A DNA stretch of 64,000 nt from Streptomyces albidoflavus (GTDB taxonomy: Bacteria; Actinomycetota; Actinomycetes; Streptomycetales; Streptomycetaceae), in assembly GCF_000719955.1 (NCBI RefSeq), contig NZ_JOII01000004.1, positions 62,001 to 126,000 on the forward strand. The letters run 5' to 3'. Shown here one piece after another: positions 23,917 to 32,485 of the stretch. Positions within the stretch are counted from its first letter, which is position 1. Each line of letters opens with the position of its first letter. The position numbers and the translations under genes were made by a program. The notes under the pieces are model-generated. The model did not search any database, was not told the DNA's origin, and saw only the letters and a program-made list of their open reading frames with translations.

Positions 23917-26046
23917 ATGAACACCCACCGCATCCGCGTCGGCATAGACGTGGGCGGAACCTTCACCGACGCCGTGGCCGTAGACGCCACCAGCCTCGAC
24001 CTGCTGGGGCAGGTGAAAGTACCGACCAGCCACCACCACGAGGACGGTGTCGCGCACGGCATCGTCGAAGCTCTCGGCCGTCTGCTGGAACAGACCGGCC
24101 ACACACCCGAGGACGTGACCTTCCTCGCCCACGGCACGACACAGGCTACCAACGCCCTGCTGGAGGGCGATGTGGCCACCGTCGGCCTGATCGGCGTCGG
24201 CACCGGCCCCGGCGGGGCACTGACCCGCAGGCTGGCGGCCTTCCGCAAGCTGGAACTGACGCCCGGCAAGCGGCTGCCGCTCGCCTACGCCCACGTGGAC
24301 GACCCGGACGACACGGCCGCCGTGGCGGCGGCGCTCGACGCGGTCACCCGGGAGGGGGCGCAGGTCGTCGTCGCCAGCCAGCCGTTCAGCGTGGACCGGC
24401 CGGAGGGCGAGGACGCGGTCGCGGCCGCCGCCCGGGCGCGCGGCCTGCCGACGACGGCGGCGCACGAGATCACCTCTCTCTACGGGCTCCACAAGCGCAC
24501 CCGGACCGCTGTGGTGAACGCGGCGATCCTGCCGCGCATGCTCGCCACCGCCGACCTGGTCGACGCCTCCATCACCAAGGCGGGCGTGAGCGCCCCGCTG
24601 ATGGTGATGCGCTGCGACGGCGGTGTGATGTCGCTGGACGAGATGCGCCGCAGACCGCTGCTGACGGTGCTCTCGGGCCCGGCGGCGGGCGTCGCCGGGG
24701 CCCTGATGCAGGAACGCGTCAGCGAGGGACTCTTCCTGGAGACCGGCGGCACCTCCACCGACATCAGCGTGGTCCGGCGCGGCAAGGTCGCCGTCCGGCA
24801 CGCGACGATGCTGGGCCGCCCGTCGTACCTCTCGGCGCTGGACGTGCGGACCGTCGGCGTCGGCGGGGGTTCGATGGTCCGTGTCGACGGCCGGAAGGTC
24901 GTCGGCGTGGGACCGCGCAGCGCGCACATCGCGGGGCTCCCCTACGCCTGCTTCGCCGAGCCGGAGGAGCTGCGCGACGCCCGGCTGACCCTGATCCGGC
25001 CGATGGCGGACGACCCGGCCGACTACGCGGTGCTCGACGCCGCCGGAGGCCGCTACGCGATCACCATGACCTGCGCGGCCAACGCGCTGGGCCGGGTGCC
25101 CGAAGGGGACTTCGCCCGCTGCGACCCGGCGGCGGCCGAGGCGGCGCTCGCTCCGCTGGCCGCCGTCCTCGGCACCGACGTCGCCACGGCGGCGGCGCGG
25201 CTGCTGGACGCGGGGACGGACCAGGTGCGGGCGGTGGCCGAGGAGATGATGCGCGACTACCGCCTCGACAAGGACACCGCCCTCCTCGTCGGCGGGGGCG
25301 GCGGCGCGGCCACGGTCACCCCGCACCTGGCGGCCGTCACCGGCCTGCCGGGCAGGATCGCCCGCCACAACGAGGTGATCAGCCCCATCGGCGTGGCCCT
25401 GGCCCTCATCAGGGAACAGGTCGAGCGCATCGTCCCCGGCGCCGGCCAGGAGCAGATCCTCGCCGTACGCGCGGAGGCGGAGGCCGCCGTCATCGCGCAG
25501 GGGGCCGCCGCCGAGGGGGTGGAGGTGGAGGTCACGGTCGACCCGCAGACCCACACCGTCCGGGCGGTGGCGACCGGCGCCACCGAACTGCGCACCCAGG
25601 ACCGCGCCCACCGGGCCGGTGAGGCGGACCGGCTGCGGGCCGCCGCCGAGAGCCTGCACGCCGACCCCGCCGCGGTGCGCGTGCTCGCGGGGACGCCCGC
25701 GCACACGGTGTACGGGACCGAGGTGCACCGTCGTTTCCGCGCGGACCGGCACCCGGTGCGGGTGGTGGACGCCGACGGCGTGGTCCGGCTGCACGCGCCG
25801 GACGCCCGGGTCGCGGAGACCACCGTGGGCCAGGCCCCGGAGACGCTGGCGCGGCTGGTGAAGGAGGCCACGTCGTACGGGGACGGCGGGATCCGCGCGC
25901 CCGCGCTGCGGCTGCTGCTCGGCTCGCGCATCGCCGACCTGTCCGGTGTGCTCGACCCGGACCCGCTGCTGGCGCTCGCCCGCAGCGAGTTGCGGGCGCG
26001 GGCCGCGGACGAGCCGGTCGTCGCCGTGGTGGAGGTGCGCGCATGA
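23917..26046 (+). CDS. Hydantoinase/oxoprolinase A-subunit-like ATPase
   Basis: This 709-residue protein belongs to the HyuA / 5-oxoprolinase group, which uses ATP to open cyclic amides or, in acetone carboxylase relatives, to activate carbonyls. It has the HydA N-terminal domain (VGIDVGGTFTDAVAVD, FLAHGTTQATNALLEG) and the actin-like catalytic domain (LSGPAAGVAGALM, LETGGTSTDISVVRRGK, GVGGGSMVRVDG, LVGGGGGAATVTPHLA). The ATG at 23917 is preceded by AAGGAGGTG. The usual B-subunit partner is not encoded anywhere near. Instead an unknown 210-residue protein starts in its stop codon (ATGA at 26043-26046), making that protein the likely partner. Confidence 0.9.
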   Translation: MNTHRIRVGIDVGGTFTDAVAVDATSLDLLGQVKVPTSHHHEDGVAHGIVEALGRLLEQTGHTPEDVTFLAHGTTQATNALLEGDVATVGLIGVGTGPGGALTRRLAAFRKLELTPGKRLPLAYAHVDDPDDTAAVAAALDAVTREGAQVVVASQPFSVDRPEGEDAVAAAARARGLPTTAAHEITSLYGLHKRTRTAVVNAAILPRMLATADLVDASITKAGVSAPLMVMRCDGGVMSLDEMRRRPLLTVLSGPAAGVAGALMQERVSEGLFLETGGTSTDISVVRRGKVAVRHATMLGRPSYLSALDVRTVGVGGGSMVRVDGRKVVGVGPRSAHIAGLPYACFAEPEELRDARLTLIRPMADDPADYAVLDAAGGRYAITMTCAANALGRVPEGDFARCDPAAAEAALAPLAAVLGTDVATAAARLLDAGTDQVRAVAEEMMRDYRLDKDTALLVGGGGGAATVTPHLAAVTGLPGRIARHNEVISPIGVALALIREQVERIVPGAGQEQILAVRAEAEAAVIAQGAAAEGVEVEVTVDPQTHTVRAVATGATELRTQDRAHRAGEADRLRAAAESLHADPAAVRVLAGTPAHTVYGTEVHRRFRADRHPVRVVDADGVVRLHAPDARVAETTVGQAPETLARLVKEATSYGDGGIRAPALRLLLGSRIADLSGVLDPDPLLALARSELRARAADEPVVAVVEVRA

Positions 26047-26675
26047 GCGCCGTCCTTCCGGACCGGCCGGGCCTGGCGGCCGCCGGGGAGCTGGCGGAGC
26101 TGGACGACGTCGAGTTCGGCGTCCGGCTGCTCGTGAACACGCCGACGCACGCGGGACGCGATGCGGAGCTGCTGCGTCACTGGGCCCGTACGGCCGACGC
26201 GTTCGGCGCGGCCCTGCCGCCGGTCAAGGCGTCGGCACGGATCGTGGAGAGCGAGGACGGGCTGGCGCGCGGGCTGCTGGCCCGTTACTCCTCGCGGCCG
26301 GTGCCCACCGTGGAGCTGTTCACCGACACGCTGGCCCTCGCCGAGGAGCTGGTCGACCGGCTCGGGTGGCGGCACTGGTACCCGGCCGGGTCGGTGCGGG
26401 CGGCGGCCGTCGCGCACGAGGCGGTGCACCAACAGCTGCACCACGGCCCGGCGAAGAAGTCGCTCAAGCGGGCTCTGGGCCACGTGGTGCTGCGCGCCGG
26501 GCGCCACACCGTCCACGGCCACGTCGCCGGCGCCGACGAGATCGCCGCCCACAGCCACGCCCGCGCCGTCTGCGGACTGGGCCGCAGCCCTCTGCTGCTG
26601 ACGGCGGCCCTGGCTCTCGCCGTCGAACCGCCCCCCGGCCGCCCGCAGGGTTCCCCGCACGGAAGAAAGAAGTAA
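26043..26675 (+). CDS. Unknown protein coupled to the hydantoinase-like gene
   Basis: I do not recognise a named family for this 210-residue protein. It is soluble, without signal peptide or membrane helix. Visible features are a helical N-terminus (LAAAGELAELDDVEFGVRLL), SARIVESEDGLARGLLARYSSRPVPTVELFTDTLALAEELVDRLGWRHWYP in the centre, and a His-rich stretch around AVAHEAVHQQLHHGPAKK near residue 125 that could bind metal. A basic tail ends GRKK. Its ATG overlaps the hydantoinase-like stop and the permease starts five bases after its stop, so all three are co-translated. Tight linkage suggests a partner or a next enzymatic step, but no activity can be assigned. Confidence 0.82.
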   Translation: MSAVLPDRPGLAAAGELAELDDVEFGVRLLVNTPTHAGRDAELLRHWARTADAFGAALPPVKASARIVESEDGLARGLLARYSSRPVPTVELFTDTLALAEELVDRLGWRHWYPAGSVRAAAVAHEAVHQQLHHGPAKKSLKRALGHVVLRAGRHTVHGHVAGADEIAAHSHARAVCGLGRSPLLLTAALALAVEPPPGRPQGSPHGRKK

Positions 26676-26679
26676 CGCC

Positions 26680-27960
26680 ATGGGCGTCGTCATCCTTCTC
26701 GTCATGGCGGCCGGTGTCGCCGCGATGCTCACCCGTAAACTGCCCACCGCCTTCGCGCTCGTCCTCCTCGGCGTCGTCATCGCCTTCGTCGCCGGCGCAC
26801 CGCTGACCGGTGAGAACAGCGTTCTGGACACGGTGCTCCAGGAGGGCGCGCCGGCCCTCGCGGCCACGATGATCGCGATCCTGCTCGGCTCCTGGCTGGG
26901 CCGGCTCCTGGACGAGACCGGCATCGCGGGGACGCTGGTGCGCAAGATCGTGGAGTTCGGCGGTGACCGCCCGGTCGTGGTCGCCCTCGGCGTCCTCGCG
27001 GTCTCCACCCTCGTCGGTACGGTCACCGGGTCCGCGCCCGCCGCGATGCTCGCCGGCATCATCGGCATCCCCGCCATGATCGCCGTCGGCATCCCCAAGG
27101 TGACCGCCGCCGGGACGATCCTGATGGGCATCGCCGCCGGCATGCCGTTCGAGCTGCCGATCTGGCAGTTCTTCTCCACCGCGCTCGAACTGCCGGTGCC
27201 GACGGTGCGCGGGTTCATGCTGAAGCTCTTCCCGTTCGCGCTGGCCGCCGCCGTCCTCTTCGTGCTCGTGGAGACCCGCAGGCGGGGCGTGGAGCACGCC
27301 TGGTCCCTCAAGTCGGCCTCCGCGAAGCCCGCCTCGCGCCGTGAGCAGCTCGGCGACGCGCCCTGGTACGCGCTCCTGACCCCGGTCGTGCCGCTGGTCC
27401 TCGCCCTGGGCCTGGAGGTGGCGATCCTCCCCTCGATGCTGGCGGGTGTGCTGTTCGCCCTGGTCACGACGACCAAGCCGCGCGACATGAACAAGCGGCT
27501 GCTGCGCACGCTGTACGGCTCCTTCGAGGTCGCGGCCGCGCCGATCGTCCTGTTCGTCGCCATCGGCATCCTGCTCGCCGCGGTGAAGCTGCCCGGCGCG
27601 GTCGAGTCGCTGGAGCCGCTGGTCAAGGCCGTCAGCCCGCAGAACCCGGTGCTGTTCGTGCTGGTCTTCACCCTGCTCGTACCGCTCTGCCTCTACCGGG
27701 GGCCGCTGAACGTCTACGGCCTCGGCGCGGGCATCGCCGGCGTCCTCATCGCCGCCGGCATCTACCCGGCCGTGGCCGTGCTCGGCCTCGCCACCTCCTA
27801 CAACCAGGTGTTCGGCGTCGCCGACCCCACCAGCACCCAGACCGTGTGGAGCGCGCAGTACGCCGGGACCACCCCGCAGCAGGTGATGCTGCGGACCCTG
27901 CCCTACGTGTGGGCCGTGGCCCTCGGCGGTCTCTGCGTCACCGCCGCCACCTACCTGTGA
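26680..27960 (+). CDS. Multi-pass permease of the ion-transporter superfamily
   Basis: This 426-residue membrane protein has about eleven to twelve hydrophobic segments starting at the N-terminus (MGVVILLVMAAGVAAML). Two similar halves each carry a Gly/Pro-broken re-entrant-type segment (GSAPAAMLAGIIGIPAMIA and YRGPLNVYGLGAGIAGVLIAA). This arrangement resembles GntP, CitMHS and related carboxylate or gluconate carriers. It probably imports the substrate of the cluster. The gene sits five bases after the unknown 210-residue protein gene and 29 bases before the Tat-exported protein gene. The exact family and substrate are uncertain. Confidence 0.82.
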   Translation: MGVVILLVMAAGVAAMLTRKLPTAFALVLLGVVIAFVAGAPLTGENSVLDTVLQEGAPALAATMIAILLGSWLGRLLDETGIAGTLVRKIVEFGGDRPVVVALGVLAVSTLVGTVTGSAPAAMLAGIIGIPAMIAVGIPKVTAAGTILMGIAAGMPFELPIWQFFSTALELPVPTVRGFMLKLFPFALAAAVLFVLVETRRRGVEHAWSLKSASAKPASRREQLGDAPWYALLTPVVPLVLALGLEVAILPSMLAGVLFALVTTTKPRDMNKRLLRTLYGSFEVAAAPIVLFVAIGILLAAVKLPGAVESLEPLVKAVSPQNPVLFVLVFTLLVPLCLYRGPLNVYGLGAGIAGVLIAAGIYPAVAVLGLATSYNQVFGVADPTSTQTVWSAQYAGTTPQQVMLRTLPYVWAVALGGLCVTAATYL

Positions 27961-27989
27961 ACGTCGACCTCTTCGGGACGGAGAAGGAC

Positions 27990-29021
27990 ATGACACAGCA
28001 CCAGAACACCGGGGACGGCCCGGCCCTGCCCGGCCGCCGCATCTTCCTGCGCGGCGCGGTGGCCGGGACGGCGGCCGCCGCCGGGCTCGGCATGAGCGGC
28101 GCGTGGGCGGGCAGCGCCGCCGCGGCCCCCGGCGGCTTCCCGGACTACCGCCACCTCAAGCCGCTCCTCACGCCCTCGCAGCTGAAGTACAACCCCACCG
28201 GCGAGATCATCTTCCCGTGCATCCGGGGCGTCTACGACCGGCTCTCCTCCCCGCTGGGGCGCTACTACCTCTACTACGCGCCGCACGACGCGCCCGGCGG
28301 CATCTGCCTGGCCTACGGCGACTCTCTGGAGGGGCCGTTCACGGAGTACCACGCCAACCCGCTGGTCACCAACGACTGGCAGCCCCACTACAAGGTCAGC
28401 CACGTCTCCTCGCCGCACGTCCTGTGGAACGAGGACGTGCGCGAGCTGTGGCTGTACTTCCACGGCGAGAACCACACGACCCGCCTCGCCCGCTCCAAGG
28501 ACGGCATCACCTTCACCTACGACCGCACCGTCCTCACCAAGGACATGCTTCCCGCGGGCACCAACGAGACCTCCTACGCCCGCGTCTTCCGCCACGACCT
28601 GCCCGCACGCGGCGCCCGGTACGTGATGCTGTTCATGATCAACAACCAGTCGAACCACCGGGACATCGGCTGGGGCTGGTCCGCCGACGGCCGCGTCTGG
28701 AGCTTCGCCCAGCAGCCGCTGATCCGTCACTCGGACGTGGGCGTGAACAACCTCAGCGGCCCCCACCTGCTGACCCGGGGAGGCAGCGCCTACGTCGTCT
28801 ACCACACCGGTAAGGAGAACGGCGGGAACATGCTGATCAGCGAGGTCGGCAACGACTTCTCCCGCCGCGCCCACCTCGGCGTCTTCTACGACTCCGGCAG
28901 CGCCGCCCCGGAGAACGGCCGCGCCGCCTCCCCCAGTTTCGGCACCGACCGGGGTGTGCCGTACATGGTCTACGAGGCGGGGGAACGGCTCGCCGGCTCC
29001 CTCGCGGTCGCCCGCGGCTGA
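27990..29021 (+). CDS. Tat-exported beta-propeller glycosidase-like protein
   Basis: This 343-residue protein has a clear twin-arginine signal (GRRIFLRGAVAGTAAAAGLG) cleaved near residue 45. The mature part has repeated strand motifs with aromatic-Asp-Gly turns, such as YYLYYAPHDAPGGICLAYGDSLEGPFTEY, VLWNEDVRELWLYFHG, TRLARSKDGITFT and GWGWSADGRVWSFAQQP. This is the pattern of five-bladed propellers of the GH43/GH117-like clan. It could trim or bind an extracellular sugar whose products are imported by the permease. The ATG at 27990 follows GAGAAGG. Catalytic acids cannot be fixed without an alignment; candidates are Asp in YRHLKP-adjacent DY and Glu in NETSYAR. Confidence 0.8.
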   Translation: MTQHQNTGDGPALPGRRIFLRGAVAGTAAAAGLGMSGAWAGSAAAAPGGFPDYRHLKPLLTPSQLKYNPTGEIIFPCIRGVYDRLSSPLGRYYLYYAPHDAPGGICLAYGDSLEGPFTEYHANPLVTNDWQPHYKVSHVSSPHVLWNEDVRELWLYFHGENHTTRLARSKDGITFTYDRTVLTKDMLPAGTNETSYARVFRHDLPARGARYVMLFMINNQSNHRDIGWGWSADGRVWSFAQQPLIRHSDVGVNNLSGPHLLTRGGSAYVVYHTGKENGGNMLISEVGNDFSRRAHLGVFYDSGSAAPENGRAASPSFGTDRGVPYMVYEAGERLAGSLAVARG

Positions 29022-29033
29022 CGGCACCGGCCG

Positions 29034-29062
29034 GGGCACGCCGGTCCGCCGCCGGCGTGCCC
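29034..29062 (+). terminator. Hairpin between secreted-protein and esterase genes
   Basis: Eleven-base arms GGGCACGCCGG / CCGGCGTGCCC with a seven-base loop, starting 13 bases after the stop of the Tat-exported protein gene. Confidence 0.5.
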
Positions 29063-29095
29063 AGGCCACCGCTCCGTTCGAGAAAGGCCACGCCC

Positions 29096-30052
29096 ATGTC
29101 CCTGGACCCCCGCCTCGACCCGGAGATCTCGGCGGCCCTTGCCGCCGGCCCGCCCCGGCCCACCCTCCTCGACCGGCTGAGCCGTGCGAGTCTGGCCGAA
29201 CTGCGCGCCGCCCGCGCGGAGTCCGACGCCACGCGCCCCGTCGAGGGCGTCCGCGTCCGCGACCACCGGCTGCCGGGGCCCGAGGCGCTGCGGGTGCGGA
29301 TCTACCGGCCGGAGGCCAACGCTCCGGTGCCCGCGCCGTGCCTGGTCTGGTTCCACGGCGGGGGCATGGTGCTCGGCACACCGGAGGCGGACGACGCCCG
29401 GGTCTCCGCCTACGCGCGGGAGGTGGGGTGCGTGGTGGTGTCCGTGGAGTACCGGCTGGCGCCCGAGCACCCCCACCCCGTGCCCGTCGAGGACTGCTAC
29501 CGCGCGCTGCGGTGGACGGCGGGGCGGGCGCGGGCACTCGGCATCGACCCGCACCGCCTCGCGGTGGGCGGGATCAGCGCGGGCGGTGGCCTCGCCGCCG
29601 CCACCGCCCTGCTCGCCCGGGACCGCGGCGGCCCCGCGCTCGCCTTCCAGCTCCTGCTCTGCCCGATGCTGGACGACCGGAACACCACGCCCTCCAGCAG
29701 GGAGTTCAGCCGGGCGGTCGCCTGGCCGCGCGCCGACAACCTCTTCGGCTGGTCCGCGTTGCTGGGCCCGCTCGCCGGTACCGAGGCGGTCCCGCCGTAC
29801 GCCGCGCCGGCCCGCGCGGCCGACCTGTCCGGGCTCCCCGCCGCTTACGTGGACGTCGGTGAGCTGGAGGTCTTCCGCGACGAGTGCGCGCGGTACGCGC
29901 TGCGGCTGGCCGAGGCGGGCGTACCGGCCGAGTTCCGCCTGTGGCCCGGCGCCTTCCACGGCTTCGACGGGGCCCTCCCCCGGGTCGCGCTCTCCCGCCG
30001 GGCGGCGGCCGAGCAGGTGGCGGTGTTGCGGCGGGCGCTGGGCGGCCGCTGA
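29096..30052 (+). CDS. Alpha/beta hydrolase, hormone-sensitive-lipase family
   Basis: This 318-residue esterase has the oxyanion motif HGGG at 87-90, nucleophile Ser161 in GGISAGGG and catalytic His288 in GAFHGF. The acid position lies in GELEVFRDE, where the usual Asp of the D-x-L-R-D block reads Glu257, with Asp262 nearby. The N-terminal cap and the motif VVVSVEYRLAPEHPHPVPVEDCY are standard for family IV. It is cytoplasmic. The ATG at 29096 follows GAAAGG. Its place at the end of the LacI-headed run suggests that it removes acyl or aryl esters from the imported compound. Confidence 0.92.
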   Translation: MSLDPRLDPEISAALAAGPPRPTLLDRLSRASLAELRAARAESDATRPVEGVRVRDHRLPGPEALRVRIYRPEANAPVPAPCLVWFHGGGMVLGTPEADDARVSAYAREVGCVVVSVEYRLAPEHPHPVPVEDCYRALRWTAGRARALGIDPHRLAVGGISAGGGLAAATALLARDRGGPALAFQLLLCPMLDDRNTTPSSREFSRAVAWPRADNLFGWSALLGPLAGTEAVPPYAAPARAADLSGLPAAYVDVGELEVFRDECARYALRLAEAGVPAEFRLWPGAFHGFDGALPRVALSRRAAAEQVAVLRRALGGR

Positions 30053-30080
30053 GAGCGGGAGCCCGGACCCGTTCGCCGCG

Positions 30081-30115
30081 CGTGCCCGCCGGGCCCCGGG
30101 GGCCGGGCGGGCACG
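30081..30115. terminator. Bidirectional hairpin between esterase and RidA genes
   Basis: Arms CGTGCCCGCCGGGCC and GGCCGGGCGGGCACG pair with one mismatch around five bases, in the 69-base gap between convergent genes. Confidence 0.7.
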
Positions 30116-30121
30116 GGGAGG

Positions 30122-30529
30122 TCACCCGGGAGTGCGCGTGCCGGGCAGGAGCGCCACCACGTCGATCTCCACGAGGATGTCCATCAGGTCGGAGCCGACG
30201 GTGGTCCGCACGGGGCAGGGTTCCTCGAAGAACTCCTGGTAGGCGGCGTCGTAGGCGGCGAAGTCCCGCTTGAGGTGCTGGAGGTGCGCCGTGACCTTGA
30301 CGGCGTCCCGGAGGGAGAGCCCGTGTTCGGCGAGGACCGCGCCGACGTTGCGCAGCACCTGCCGGGTCTGGTCCGCGACGCCTTCCGGAATCTCGCCGGT
30401 GCCGGGGTCCTGGGGTCCGAAACCGGCGGTGAACAGGAAGCCGCCCGCCACCACCCCCTGCGAGTAGGCGCCCGCGGGGCGGGGCGCTCCGCCGGTACGG
30501 ACGGCCTGTATGCCGTGGTGCTCGCTCAT
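30122..30529 (-). CDS. RidA-family enamine/imine deaminase
   Basis: This 135-residue protein is a RidA (YjgF/UK114) homotrimer subunit that hydrolyses reactive enamines or imines. It shows GAYSQGVVAGGFLFTAGFGPQDP, LRNVGAVLAEHGLSLRDAVKVTAHL and the catalytic Arg in CPVRTTVGSDL, followed by the usual LVEIDVVAL. Its ATG overlaps the stop of the enolase-superfamily dehydratase gene (ATGA at 30526-30529). It is the last gene of a long leftward run. Coupling to a dehydratase suggests that the pathway makes an unstable enamine or 2-iminoacid. Confidence 0.93.
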   Translation of the reverse strand: MSEHHGIQAVRTGGAPRPAGAYSQGVVAGGFLFTAGFGPQDPGTGEIPEGVADQTRQVLRNVGAVLAEHGLSLRDAVKVTAHLQHLKRDFAAYDAAYQEFFEEPCPVRTTVGSDLMDILVEIDVVALLPGTRTPG

Positions 30530-31653
30530 CCGGTCAGGTCCCCCTCGCGCTCGTTGACTCCGGCGTAGTGGCGGAGCTTGTCCTCGTCGACGCGCACGCC
30601 GAGCCCCGGTCCCGAGGGCACGCGCAGCCGGCCGTTCTCCAGGTGCAGCGGCTCGATGATGTCGTCGGCGTGCAGGTAGTACATGCTGTCGATGGCCCGG
30701 GAGAGGACCGGGGTGCTGGCCACCACCGCCAGGTGGGCGGCGGTGGCGATGCCGAGTTCGCCGCCGCTGTGCAGGTTCATGCCGAGGCCGAAGGTCTCGC
30801 AGTGCGCGGCGAGCGCCTTGGTCGCGGCTATGCCGCCCCACTTGTAGACGTCACCGTGGATGACGTCCACCGCGTTCAGCCGCACCGCCGGGGCGAACTC
30901 CTCGAAGCGGACGACGCACATGTTGGTGCAGAGCGGGATGCGGACCTTGGCCTTCACCTGGCTCATGCCCTCGATGCCGGTGCACGGGTCCTCCAGGTAC
31001 TCGAGGTCCAGTTCCTCCAGGGCGATGCCGGCGCGGACCGAGTCGGGGACGGACCAGGCGGCGTTCGGGTCGACGCGCAGGTTGACCTCGGGCAGGGCGG
31101 CGCGGACGGCTCGCAGGATGGCGACGTCGCCCTCCCAGTCGCGGGTGCCCTTGAGCTTGACGGCGGTGAATCCGCCCTCGGTGACGACGCGTACCGCGTG
31201 CTCGGCCATGGCGGCGGGCAGGCCGGCGGAGGTCGCGCCGGGGGCGTCGGCGCGGGTGATCAGCGCGGTGAGGGGGACCTCGTCCCGTACGGCGCCGCCG
31301 AGCAGGTCGGTGACGGACTGGCCGGTGGCCTTGCCCATCGCGTCCCAGCAGGCGACGTCGACGGCGGCTGTCGCCGCGTAGCCCAGGTAGCCGTAGAAGA
31401 AGGGGACCATGTGCTGCTTGCGGAAGAAGCTCTCGCGGGCGAAGGGGCTGGTCCCGATCAGGTCCGGGATCATCTGCCGGACGATCGCGGCGACCGGGGC
31501 GCCCCACATCGTCTCGCCCCAGCCCTCCGTGCCGGCGTCGGTGCGGATGCGCACCACGGTGCGGGTCTCGCCGGTCTTGGTCTCGAAGGAACTGGTGAAG
31601 GGGTTGACGAGTGGCAGGTTGACGACCCACACGTCGACGTCGGTGATCTTCAT
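30526..31653 (-). CDS. Glucarate-dehydratase-like enolase-superfamily enzyme
   Basis: This 375-residue protein has the mandelate racemase/muconate lactonizing fold. Catalytic blocks are VKLKGT (Lys-x-Lys), LRVDPNAAW and EYLEDPC (metal ligands Asp and Glu), CTNMCVVRFEEFAPAVRLNAVDVIHGDVYKWGG (in substance the Asn/Asp block of the GlucD subgroup) and the general acid/base His in MNLHSGGELG. Dehydration of an acid sugar or a racemase/epimerase reaction is expected; the substrate differs from glucarate if the operon context is a guide. The ATG at 31653 follows GAGGAGA and overlaps the creatininase-family stop. The RidA gene follows with a 4-base overlap. Confidence 0.9.
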   Translation of the reverse strand: MKITDVDVWVVNLPLVNPFTSSFETKTGETRTVVRIRTDAGTEGWGETMWGAPVAAIVRQMIPDLIGTSPFARESFFRKQHMVPFFYGYLGYAATAAVDVACWDAMGKATGQSVTDLLGGAVRDEVPLTALITRADAPGATSAGLPAAMAEHAVRVVTEGGFTAVKLKGTRDWEGDVAILRAVRAALPEVNLRVDPNAAWSVPDSVRAGIALEELDLEYLEDPCTGIEGMSQVKAKVRIPLCTNMCVVRFEEFAPAVRLNAVDVIHGDVYKWGGIAATKALAAHCETFGLGMNLHSGGELGIATAAHLAVVASTPVLSRAIDSMYYLHADDIIEPLHLENGRLRVPSGPGLGVRVDEDKLRHYAGVNEREGDLTG

Positions 31654-32444
31654 ATCTTCTCCTCGGTTCGTGGGGATGACCTGGTGGCCTGGTCGAAGGC
31701 GTGGATCGCGCGGGCCAGCCCCCGGGCCCGGCCGTCCAGGAGCCGGCTGCCCCGGTCGGGGTCGGCGCCGGAGGCGTCGTCGGTGGAGCCGTCGACCCGC
31801 TCCCACTCGCCGTGGCGCTCGACGGTCAGGCCGGGGTGCGGCGGGTGGTCGAAGAGGGGCGGGGGCTCCACCGGGGTCCGGGCGGGCACGGGTGTGCGCA
31901 CCAGGCCGGGGTGGGCGGCCAGCATGAGGGAGGTCTCGAACCAGCCGGCGTGGCCGGGGGTGACCTCCGCCTCCCGTCCGGTCCCGGGGTCGCCGTCGGT
32001 GACGGTCCAGTACGAGCAGGCGGCGGCGGACACCTCGGCGCGTAGTGCGAGGCGCTTCACGGCGAGCCGCATGATCTCGTCGTTGCCGCCGTGGCCGTTG
32101 ACCACCATGATCCGGTGGTAGCCGCTGGTCACGAGGGAGTCGAGGACGTCGTCCAGCACCGCGCCGAGGGTCTGCGCGGAGAGCGAGACGGCGGCGGCGA
32201 AGAGGTGGTGCGGGCTGTGCCCGAAGGGCAGCGCGGGCAGCCGTACCACCTCGGGCGCCGGGGTTTCGCGGTCGAGGAGGGCCAGGGCCCGGTCCACGAC
32301 CGCCTCGACCAGCAGGGTGTCGGTACCCATCGGCAGGTGCGCGGCGTGCTGCTCCTGCGAACCGATGGGCAGCAGGGCGATGCCGTTCTCTCCGGCGCGG
32401 CGTACCTCGCGCCAGGTGAGTTCGGTCAGTCTCGATTGGCTCAC
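31650..32444 (-). CDS. Creatininase-family amidohydrolase
   Basis: This 264-residue enzyme belongs to the creatininase family, binuclear metal hydrolases of cyclic or linear amides. Metal-site blocks are LPIGSQEQHAAHLPMGTDTLL (Glu, His, Asp), NGHGGND (His) and WFETSLML (Glu). The GTG at 32444 follows GGAGAGG. It is translationally coupled to the enolase-superfamily gene (ATGA at 31650-31653). With a peptide transporter in the same region, hydrolysis of an amide or lactam bond in the imported compound is plausible. A role in peptide-cofactor maturation (MftE-type) is less likely, since no other such genes are near. Confidence 0.92.
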   Translation of the reverse strand: MSQSRLTELTWREVRRAGENGIALLPIGSQEQHAAHLPMGTDTLLVEAVVDRALALLDRETPAPEVVRLPALPFGHSPHHLFAAAVSLSAQTLGAVLDDVLDSLVTSGYHRIMVVNGHGGNDEIMRLAVKRLALRAEVSAAACSYWTVTDGDPGTGREAEVTPGHAGWFETSLMLAAHPGLVRTPVPARTPVEPPPLFDHPPHPGLTVERHGEWERVDGSTDDASGADPDRGSRLLDGRARGLARAIHAFDQATRSSPRTEEKI

Positions 32445-32485
32445 GGTGCTACCTCTCCGAAACAGGGCCGTGGCAGAGTCGGCTC

